Origin: Nitzschia sp. DOCU1
Lineage: Eukaryota; Bacillariophyta; Bacillariophyceae; Bacillariales; Bacillariaceae
Assembly (NCBI GenBank): GCA_951394045.1
Contig: OX595996.1
Span: forward strand, 930,001-994,000
Length of the DNA: 64,000 bases
Direction: 5' to 3'
The notes under the pieces: generated by a model
Databases searched by the model: none
Told to the model about the DNA's origin: nothing
What the model saw: only the letters and a program-made list of their open reading frames with translations
Position numbers and translations under genes: made by a program
Shown here: piece after piece, positions 56,698-64,000 of the stretch
Layout: every line of letters starts with the position of its first letter
Numbering within the stretch: the first letter of the stretch is position 1

Positions 56698-57549
56698 CTA
56701 CTTAAGATCCTTCACATCCATTCGATGAATATCAAATGTTAGACTTGTTTTCTTTGCTTCCGCAATATCTCTCCGTGTCTTGAGTCCCAGCTCTGCTTCA
56801 TTCTTGTCCAGATACAGGCCGACTCGACTTGTTTCACCAGCCGCATTGGTTTCTGTCACCTCAAACCACTCTGACCCACTGAAAAACTCGCCAATGTTAC
56901 TATTCTGCCTATCGGGCAGCTCATCGCGAGACATGTAGCCTTCGCCGACCCCAAAGAACTGTGTGACGCCAAAATCTACTTTTGCCATTGAGGCGGCAGG
57001 CTGCCGATCCACGGTGAGGAGGTCCTGTTGCAGCTGTTCGGCTCTTTCACGAGCCTCGGCTTCTTCTTTCTGACGTTGCAATTCGTATTCGGCCTCGGCC
57101 ATGGGTAATTTTGTTGCCATTTCGTTAGGTTCGATACTCTCGTTCAATATTAACGAGGCCTGTAACGGAGTCATGGTCTTGATTTTTTCCGCGTCATATC
57201 CCAAACGCTCCGAAAGCTCTTGTTTCATCGACGCCGTCACCATAAAGGCAATCTTGCCCATCTTTCCTCCATCTCCACGGGAATCATCTTCACCAGTAGC
57301 AACAGCAGGCACAGCCGATGATGATGTGGACTGAAAGCGTTGTTTGAGATACCCCGAGAGACCATAATAGCGCACCAGTCCGACTTCCTTGTCGACATGC
57401 AAGAGCGAAGTGGCGACGGAGTTGGACTGTCGAGCATGGTCCAACAAAATCGGTTTCACATTGCTACCGCGATGTTGAACCACGGCTCGAGCGAGATTGT
57501 AACCGTCCCTGCCCAGTCGAGTAAAGTTCTTGGCCCATTGCGACATCAT
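56698..57549 (-). CDS. probable mitochondrial protein of unknown function
   Basis: 283 aa from ATG 57549 (57546 also possible). The frame is open well upstream but without a plausible leader. The N-terminus MMSQWAKNFTRLGRDGYNLARAVVQHRG is basic, hydroxylated and amphipathic with no acid except one Asp, which fits a mitochondrial presequence. Residues about 108-150 contain a conserved-looking KMGKIAFMVTASMKQELSERLGYDAEKIKTMTPLQASLIL. A Glu/Arg/Gln helix follows (about 160-190), then VTQFFGVGEGYMSRDELPDR and SGSEWFEVTE. No domain was recognised. It is divergent from the PsbQ-like gene and convergent with the RING gene. Confidence 0.65.
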   Translation of the reverse strand: MMSQWAKNFTRLGRDGYNLARAVVQHRGSNVKPILLDHARQSNSVATSLLHVDKEVGLVRYYGLSGYLKQRFQSTSSSAVPAVATGEDDSRGDGGKMGKIAFMVTASMKQELSERLGYDAEKIKTMTPLQASLILNESIEPNEMATKLPMAEAEYELQRQKEEAEARERAEQLQQDLLTVDRQPAASMAKVDFGVTQFFGVGEGYMSRDELPDRQNSNIGEFFSGSEWFEVTETNAAGETSRVGLYLDKNEAELGLKTRRDIAEAKKTSLTFDIHRMDVKDLK

Positions 57550-57920
57550 GCTCCAACGAATTTCTAGAAAATATAGAAGGAGGCGGCGCCAAAGGATTGT
57601 GATGGGGTGTCGTGATTTCCAAAATCGCGGTGGGAAAATTTCGCGCCGCCGCCTACTCTCTCCCCGCCCCCTTTTGGGAACGATCGAGTCCTTTTTGATC
57701 CCTCTTTTTACCTTTCCATGCCCCCAAATCTCCCCCTCACAAAAACGACCCCCCGTTCGACCAAAAAGCGAATTGGATGTGATGATGTGGTCGACCATGA
57801 GATGATGTGGTATCCTTGACGTCAATGCAACAACAGCGAAGAAATTCCATACGACATCTCTGTTTGCCAAACAAACATAAATCTTATTCTTCGACAAACT
57901 ACACCAACGTCTTAGATATC
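57550..57920. promoter_or_regulatory. divergent intergenic, 371 bp
   Basis: Between the starts at 57549 (minus) and 57921 (plus). It has a pyrimidine-rich, C-rich stretch at 57653-57680. In-frame upstream ATG 57825 could extend the PsbQ-like protein, but would bury its signal peptide. Confidence 0.35.
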
Positions 57921-58517
57921 ATGTCGGCATCCAACCCCACCACCTCGTTACAACGTTCGACGCATCGACGGGTCGTTATTGCTGTCGTATCCCTGCTTTT
58001 CTTGTCGTTGACACCACCGACCCACTCGTGGTCGGCATCCCAACTATCCCGTCGAGACTTGCTTCGAGCTGCCACTTCTGCCGTCGTCACAAGTGGTATT
58101 GGAGCTGGCGTATTGGCAGAAGCTCCACTTTCGGCTTGGGCGGCGTCCGATCTTTCCACACTCAAAGACGAATTAGCGCTGTCCAAATCCAAACTCCAAG
58201 AAATTCCCGACTTGCTTCAAGCACAAGAGTGGGATAAGGTTCGGAATATTCTCAAGACACCACCCGTCAACAAATTATGGAATTTGGGGGATTCGCAAAA
58301 TACAGTACTCAAGCTGGCCAAGGAAACGGGAGACGTGGAATTGTTTGAGCTCAAGGACGAATTGGCCTACAATCTGCAAATGTGCGATCAATTGACCTAT
58401 GACAATGTCTTTGTGTACTTTCAACCTGGATCCGGTAAGATCAAGATTAAAGAACCAGTGGAAACGGCGCAAAAAGCAGTGAGCTATTTGGATCAAATTA
58501 TTGCGGCTGCCAATTAA
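57921..58517 (+). CDS. PsbQ-like thylakoid-lumen protein
   Basis: 198 aa from ATG 57921. Three-part targeting is visible: a signal peptide (RRVVIAVVSLLFLSLTPPTHS), a plastid transit stretch starting W/SASQLS, and a twin-arginine lumen signal (SRRDLLRAATSAVVTSGIGAGVLAEAPLSAWA). The mature part starts near ASDLSTLKDEL, about 120 aa. It is all-helical, with DLLQAQEWDKVRNILKTPPVNKLWNLG, a pattern typical of PsbQ-type four-helix bundles. Red-lineage photosystem II carries PsbQ' and, in diatoms, Psb31 as extrinsic subunits of this fold; either is possible. It probably sits on the luminal face of photosystem II near the oxygen-evolving cluster. Codon 1 is chosen because it places the signal peptide near the N-terminus. 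Confidence 0.8.
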   Translation: MSASNPTTSLQRSTHRRVVIAVVSLLFLSLTPPTHSWSASQLSRRDLLRAATSAVVTSGIGAGVLAEAPLSAWAASDLSTLKDELALSKSKLQEIPDLLQAQEWDKVRNILKTPPVNKLWNLGDSQNTVLKLAKETGDVELFELKDELAYNLQMCDQLTYDNVFVYFQPGSGKIKIKEPVETAQKAVSYLDQIIAAAN

Positions 58518-58569
58518 CTAACAATACTAGACTAGATACTATTCCTACGACTAGAGACGTTTACTCGTT

Positions 58570-60241
58570 CTAATGCTCATCCTCCGCCACACCACTACCC
58601 TCACGGCCCTGAACTTGGGCTTGATGTTGAAAGGCCTTGGACTCGATGAGTCCGGATCGAAAGTCATCCAAAAATTGTGCCTTGTCAACCTTGCGAGCCT
58701 TTTGAATGGCCGCATTTTTAATGTCGCGTTGCCGACTCCGGGCTCCCAAGGCTTCTTGAACTACCTCTGTCCCACCAACACCCCAAACTTCCAAATTGTC
58801 AATTTCAAACGTCGTCCCCTTATGATCCAGCAAGCGGCCACTTTCAAATGTCATGTCGGATGCTGCCGCTACGCAATTATCAAACGACTCGGCTAAAAAG
58901 AGTCGAGGCTGCTCCGTGGTACCTCCAAAACCGATACCATGAGCTTGTTGATCATAGCCGCGGGACCGTGCAAAGGAATTGCAGTACATGAAATTGCTAG
59001 CATTGCCCGAGGGTCGATAAACGGCCGTCTTGGGCAGTAGTTGGTACAAGAAACAATCGTGATTGCCATAAAAGTCTTTGGATTCCTTCCATGGCGAGGC
59101 AGAAAAGGCGCCAAAGACGCACTCGCCACTTTGAATAATAATGAGTGTTGGTCCACCATATCCCAAGAGTGCATTTTGTAAACGATTAAACGAAAGTCCA
59201 TCCGAAGCGGAAGTGTACAAGCGATAATACTAAGACACGTTTTTGTAAGATCATAGAACGGCACCAACGATTTGACAATCTCCATGCACTCACCTCTCCT
59301 CCTAGTGACGGACTCATGCATCCAAAACTAAACAACAATGAACTACTGCTGCCCTTGGAAACAAAGGTACTTGTAAATTCTGCCAAATTGGGATAATCAA
59401 AACTGGTCCGTGTCGGTGGATACGGCCAACCCGGAAAGAATAACATGTGCGTCAGTGTCGCTAGCGCGGAACCAAACATGGGTGCCACTTGTTCGGCCCA
59501 TTCTTGCACGTCTGCTTCCGAAACAAATGGGATCGGTTCAGGAGGAGTAGAATTGTTCAAACGTTGCTTTCGTTTGGCGGCATATTCCTTGAGAGATTCC
59601 GCCAAAGCTGCTAGACCGGCGTCATTGGTAGTAGTATTTTCGTCGCCATCATTGTCGAGAAAGAACCGACTCACATCTTCTTCGGCACTTTGTGCGGCCG
59701 ACAAGAATCCCGACGCCAAGCCTACTCGATATCCAATCGTAACCAACTCGACGGGATCCACCAGGACTTCTGTTGTTGTTGACGACGAATGCGGTTGACA
59801 ACAATCAAACAATACCTTGAGAGATTTTTGATTCCCCCGTCGACTGCAATTGGACAATCCATCAAAAAAGGCTTCGAGTTTGACTCGTTGTGTATACGCA
59901 TCTTCCCCTTCTACTATTGACGACGTTGGAGAAGAATATTCCGATGGGGCTTTGCGTGGTAAAAATGCCGTTTCATAGAGTCGATTGCCCAAGGCGGGGG
60001 TCAGTAATTTGTGTTCCACTGCCTGTAATAAAATCATGCGTTCCTCTGAAGCATCCTTGACACAATATACTCCAATATCCGTCAAGAAAGAGATTCGTTC
60101 CTGAGCTTTCATCATGGCTTGATAGGCACGATAGACATGCACTAATTCTTCGTCTCCAAAGGGCATGCGTTCGCCTAAATATTTCACATCTTGTTGTTCT
60201 GGCGATAGCTGCTTTTCAGGAGAAGAAGACGTGAGACCCAT
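58570..60241 (-). CDS. TLDc-domain protein, MEAK7-like, N-myristoylation site (2 exons)
   Basis: Exon 1 is 59294-60241 (316 codons); the intron is 59230-59293 (64 bp, GTGAGT...TAG); exon 2 is 58570-59229. The protein has 535 aa and the junction is phase 0. It begins MGLTSSSPEK, with Gly2 and Ser6 fitting the N-myristoylation consensus. An alpha-helical region (about 20-290) follows. The TLDc domain spans about 296-475, crossing the intron: LFSFGCMSPSLGGE, then YYRLYTSASDGLSFNRL, GPTLIIIQSGECVFGAFSASPW and IGFGGTTEQPRLFLAESFDNC. Human MEAK7 (TLDC1) has the same plan, myristoyl-Gly plus C-terminal TLDc, and acts at lysosomes in mTOR signalling. TLDc proteins also bind V-ATPase. A similar membrane role is inferred. 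Confidence 0.88.
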
Positions 60242-61131
60242 GATGGATTCTCTGTAAAGGTGAGTTGTGTTGTGTGATGGGAAAAGGTGCCGGGGTTGTT
60301 GTTGGAACGGAAAACAAGCAAATGGAAAAGAGCACCACCTCTTCGCGAGCATTCAGCGAAGTTCAACGGCAGAAGGACGGACGGCAGTGCGTTCTTATTC
60401 GACTTGTTTGATTGTTCATGGACTGTTGGAGGCGTCCATCAGTCGACTGTGTCAATTCTTGTCCGGATGGGCGGGCGGGCCGGCGGGCGGGCGGGGGACG
60501 GGACGAAAAATCCAATTAGTCAAACACTTTAAAATCCACACACATGCCAAAAAGCAAGCTACAGGTAGAGCGACATGCTCGTCATTACCCATCCGCCACA
60601 AAACGCAATCCATAGAGTCTTTGCAGCAACAATAATTCACGCATTTTTTCAACCATTTCTAGATTTCCAGCAAGGCACGAACTGAATCCATTGCCTTGGA
60701 GGAACTTTTATCATGGACGGAGGAGTGAGTCATCTAATCTATGCGATGCGCGCTGTGACGACACGTGGAACTGGAGAAACGTACAGACAGCTAACCGATA
60801 TTAGCAGAATTCAATGTCAAATGGTCTTTTTCAATTGCCATCACCAATGGGCTTCACATCATCATCATCATCATTCAGGAGTCCAGCAGCAAACAAAAGG
60901 TTGTTTTCGACTTCTGGTAGTTTGTAACAAGTCGACATGGTGGTGGCCGAGGTGGGGGAACTAGAAGATTGCCGCAACCCGGCAAGCTTCACATGCGAAC
61001 CCAATTAGCTATGGACGGCGATGAAAATGCGAAGCATGTCAACTGCGATGCGAATGCCAACCCCGAAAAATGAGTGAACCGCCTTATTAGGCTTGCCTCA
61101 CAAAAAGAAGACAATCGCCAAACGAAATATC
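60242..61131. promoter_or_regulatory. divergent intergenic with a G-rich tract
   Basis: 890 bp between the TLDc and LRR gene starts. It includes the G-rich tract at 60469-60497, a (CAT)n run near 60860, and a 25-bp segment at 61087-61111 repeated at 61153-61177 inside the LRR gene. No gene was recognised. Confidence 0.4.
60469..60497 (+). other. six GGG runs, G-quadruplex candidate
   Basis: Runs of at least three G at 60469, 60473, 60477, 60485, 60489 and 60493 are separated by one to five bases. It lies about 230 bp upstream of the TLDc start codon, on the strand opposite to that gene. Confidence 0.6.
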
Positions 61132-62502
61132 ATGGAAGGACCACGCACAGCATTAGGCTTGCTTCTCAAAAAGAAGATACACCAGTCGCCCCACGGGAAA
61201 AGGGAACGACCTCGAAAGCAAACGCTTGGAAGATCTGGCGAGGACGATGATGCGGCTTCTTCCCGACAGCCCCAGAGAGCAACAACACCTCAAGCCGATG
61301 AACAAGAGATAGTCGGCGGTGAGAATGAGAACAACGATGACATCGAGGGACAAGTTGTTGGCAACATGACCACTCCTACTCCTCGCTTGACAAACGGCCC
61401 CGCGGTTGAAGAGGACGAAGCGACAGTCGCACTGCGAGTTGAAGCCTATCTTGTGGGCGAACCACCAGGGGAACCAAGGAGAACTATTAAAACACCCGGG
61501 TCAGCCGTAGAAGCCACTGTAATTCTGAACGAAACCCAAGTCAAAGCTGAGACTTGGCGCTTCTTTCGTCTTCTGATTGTTCTTGCGGTAGTGGCAGTCA
61601 CGCTGACTATTGTGTTGCCATTGACGCGTCAGGAAGACGACGGGCAAGAGGATCCTTCTGCAAGCGCTCCGCCAGAGTTGAAAGACCCATGGCTGATTTT
61701 GCAGCCCATGGTCGAAACGGGGGATTTCGACGATTTTGTAATTGCCCAACGCGCCTATCGTTGGCTCACTATGGAAGACCAGAGTGGCATCTTGGACGAC
61801 CCATACACTCCCGAATGGCGGATTGTGCAACGCTTTGCCCTGGCTAACTTCTTTTTTGCTACGAATGGACCTAACTGGTGGAGCCAGCTTCGCTTTCTTT
61901 CCAACGACGACGAATGCACATGGAGAGAAACTATTCCTTACAATGACACAGGGACCGGCTCTTTGGATGATTTTGACGTTACATCACTTCCAGCTGGAGT
62001 TATTATGTGCGATCCCGAAGGGCGGGTCAATGCTCTTCGCATCGCTCAAAATGGCCTCCGGAATACTATACCAAGTGTTCTACGTTATCTTTCGAATCTT
62101 AAAGAGCTGGCTTTGGATGGCAACTCGTTTGACCCTTCGCCTATACCATCCTGGTTGGTGGATCTGACTGGGTTGAAATTATTGGTTCTTGCCGATTGTA
62201 ACCTAAGCGGCACCATTCCAACCGAGCTGGAATTGCCAACCAATCTACAAGATCTTTGGCTCTCCAGCAACTTCTTGACAGGCACGATACCTGCTTCGCT
62301 TGGTAATTCGCTGTCGGAAATCCGTGTGCTTGCATTTTATAACAACTTGTTGACGGGAACTCTCCCAAGCGAAATGGGCCAACTTTCAAAGTTGAAATAT
62401 ATTGATTTGGGCAATAATGCCCTAGTGCCTCGTCGGGGGCGTGCGGCCCACGCGGCCCACGGCCCACACGGCCCACGCGCAGAGATGTGGAAAACCCCGT
62501 AG
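61132..62502 (+). pseudogene. LRR membrane protein, 5' part, broken by an insertion
   Basis: The frame starts at ATG 61132 and as read gives 456 aa. A basic and acidic disordered cytosolic part (about 1-140) precedes one membrane span at about 148-167 (LLIVLAVVAVTLTIVLPL). Next is an extracellular head with WRIVQRFALANFFFATNGPNWW and a Cys pair, the cap seen before plant-type LRRs. LRRs then follow (NLKELALDGNSF, LKLLVLADCNLSGTIPTEL, LQDLWLSSNFLTGTIPASLG, IRVLAFYNNLLTGTLPSEMG, LKYIDLGNNAL). At 62426 the LRR sequence stops and 25 unrelated codons lead to a stop. The missing LRRs continue at 63529 after the TIR-bounded insert. Unless the insert is removed from RNA, the product is truncated. Diatoms have large families of such LRR receptor-like proteins; the ligand is unknown. 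Confidence 0.85.
62422..62452 (+). repeat. left terminal inverted repeat
   Basis: 31 bp. It matches the reverse complement of 63503-63532 except for one extra G and one T/C change. It runs on into GGCCCA repeats to about 62479. Confidence 0.9.
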
Positions 62503-63502
62503 AAAATGTACTGGCAGCTACTGGCAGCTACCTGAGTACACTGCTACCATCACATTCATCGACATCCGAAGCTACCTTGACACATGATGACAAACTAAAA
62601 AACATCACGAACCAATAGCCAACATAGTAAACTAAAGGTATATATGAGGGAAGAGTTATTCATCCTATTAGTTGACGTAGATATCACACTCAAAGTATCA
62701 ACCGCGGTCCTCTGCCCACGTGGTCTGCGCATACGGAACTGTACAGGCACGTACGCGCGACGATGTCTTTCGACGATTTTTTCGCAAATCCCATTTTCAT
62801 TCCAACGATCGCAGAGCCAAGGTTTTTCAGGACACAGGAACAACAACAAAAGAAACCACTAACAGGACAGATAGTCAAATGATATCCTGATGCTCTGGTC
62901 CAAAATCATGAGTCAACTGTTGCTTAGCATGATACCAAACCCCAACAGTTTTTTTGCACGGCATGACAGCGCGTGATGACTAATTCGACTACGACTAGTT
63001 CGAATTTGATCGGGGGATTTGAGTAATTGGACTAAATGTCTGGCGTAAGTTGAGGCTTCGCAGCACTTGAATTTGTCTTCCGACAAAAATCCAATTCGGC
63101 ACATATTCAATAACTATTCTTAGTGAAAGGTTAAAAACGGTTTGGATAATGAAGCATCTTTTTTCATTACTTTGGAAGAAGATAATGGCTGGTAGCCGAA
63201 AATTCGACGCTTGGGACGTGGGCCTCCCGTAGCTTCCAGTAGCATTTCTACGTGCGGCCCACGCGGCCCACATCGTCGCGCAGCGCGAGGGAATTTATCA
63301 ATTTCTGGCGAGGACCACTGCATTCAGACGGTTGTTTGAGTCTTTTTCTCATACATCTTAACAAAACAGGAGTCATCAGGACCAACTATCATATCTGAAT
63401 ATTCATTCCTGAAAGTTGGAGACGAGAGGATGCGAGACAAGGGTCTCATTCTGTTGCGCGACGAAGCGTGCTCATCGGCCCACATCGGCCCACATCGGCC
63501 CA

Positions 63503-63532
63503 CGTGGGCCGCGCGCCCCGACGAGGCACTAG
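63503..63532 (-). repeat. right terminal inverted repeat
   Basis: 30 bp, inverted copy of 62422-62452. It is preceded by GGCCCACATC-type direct repeats (63477-63502). Confidence 0.9.
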
Positions 63533-64000
63533 GAGGGACACTGCCTGATGTTTGGAGTCAGTGGGCTAATGTGGAGATTGTCAAACTTTCTACAAACAAA
63601 CTAACTGGCACCCTCCCTCATTCTTGGAGTGAGCTGACCAACGTGTCCCTTGTGCATCTCTTCAACAACAAGCTCACCGGCACGCTTCCCGACTCTTGGA
63701 GTCAATGGGCCTCCTTGTCAGAGCTGGGTCTCTATGAAAATGTTTTTTCTGGTACACTCCCTAACGTTTGGAGCAATTGGACCATGGTGGAAAATGTGTA
63801 TCTCTACAACAACCATCTAAACGGAACACTTCCCGACTCTTGGAAGCATTGGACTGCATTGCGTGATTTGGAGCTTACTGGAAATGCCTTTACCGGGACA
63901 CTCCCTAACGCATGGAGCGATTGGCCAAACGTGGAGATTGTGTACCTTGATATAAACAATCTGAGCGGAAAACTTCCTGAGTCCTGGAGTCGATGGTCGA
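63529..64000 (+). pseudogene. LRR membrane protein, 3' part, continues past the window
   Basis: An open frame resumes exactly at the insert edge: LGGTLPDVWSQW, then 24-residue units such as LSTNKLTGTLPHSWSELTNVSLVHLF. About six repeats are visible, each with GTLPxxWSxW, more regular than those 5' of the insert. The frame runs off the right edge of the window. It belongs to the gene starting at 61132. Without the insert the two parts read through as one LRR protein of more than 580 aa. There is no plausible start of its own, so it is not a separate gene. Confidence 0.85.

Larger units (their letters stand above)
62422..63532. mobile_element. 1107-bp TIR element inserted in the LRR gene
   Basis: Near-perfect terminal inverted repeats of 31 and 30 bp start CTAGTGCCTCGTCGGG at both ends. 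CTAG occurs at both edges, so the target duplication is CTAG or the TA inside it. Removing 1107 bp and one CTAG joins GNNAL to GGTLP in frame. Inside the ends are direct GGCCCA-type repeats, and an inverted internal pair (62498-62520 against 63230-63252). No transposase frame is present, so it is non-autonomous (MITE-like). The superfamily is undetermined; a TA duplication would fit Tc1/mariner-type. Confidence 0.85.

Noticed and set aside
60713..60964. 83-codon frame with a poly-His stretch
   Set aside because: The His run is a CAT microsatellite in the intergenic region; nothing else supports a gene.
62425..63532. Canonical GT-AG intron spanning the LRR insert
   Set aside because: Removing GTGCC...CACTAG deletes 1108 bases and shifts the LRR frame by one; only 1107 restores it.

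Overview
The window looks like nuclear DNA of a diatom, most likely a pennate one. Genes are dense and mostly single-exon, with a few short GT-AG introns (64, 78, 90, 264 and 507 bp). Several products begin with the bipartite plastid presequence of secondary red plastids; one carries a textbook ASAFAP site at 50074-50135. LTR retrotransposons of both the copia and gypsy classes are present, and an LRR membrane-protein gene lies at the right end. The species cannot be fixed from the sequence alone.

Layout, left to right. 1-3522: 3' part of a Ty1/copia element with its 3' LTR. 4137-6953: two minus-strand coiled-coil genes sharing an unusual C-terminal tail. 7380-10889: a Golgi-type sulfotransferase, a plastid-targeted thioredoxin-fold [2Fe-2S] protein and a two-exon Alba protein. 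11844-18667: a SAC-domain phosphoinositide phosphatase and cytosolic isoleucyl-tRNA synthetase. 19041-24807: an SDR lacking the catalytic Tyr, a three-module glycosyltransferase and an M50 intramembrane protease. 25024-29998: a complete gypsy-type element in minus orientation with apparently identical 142-bp LTRs; gag and pol share one frame and are separated by one UGA. 30592-39038: a 1414-aa disordered phospho-repeat protein, a divergent Sec23/Sec24-like protein and a Gln/Asn-rich protein. 39711-49391: one uninterrupted 3226-aa frame encoding a giant repeat and coiled-coil protein.

49638-60241: a 77-aa spliced plastid protein, a small unknown protein, a JmjN/JmjC/C5HC2 demethylase, a RING protein with Lys- and Ser-rich ends, a probable mitochondrial protein, a PsbQ-like thylakoid-lumen protein and a TLDc (MEAK7-like) protein. 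61132-64000: an LRR membrane-protein gene interrupted by a 1107-bp insertion with ~30-bp terminal inverted repeats. Precise removal of the insertion restores the LRR frame.

There is no operon logic. Several genes nevertheless group by compartment: secretory pathway and Golgi (sulfotransferase, SAC phosphatase, glycosyltransferase, M50 protease, Sec23/24-like, the giant golgin-like protein) and plastid ([2Fe-2S] protein, 77-aa protein, PsbQ-like). The most notable items are the UGA-separated gag-pol with a downstream stem-loop, the frame-preserving TIR insertion in the LRR gene, the DHTP/acidic-Trp repeat protein and the three-module glycosyltransferase.
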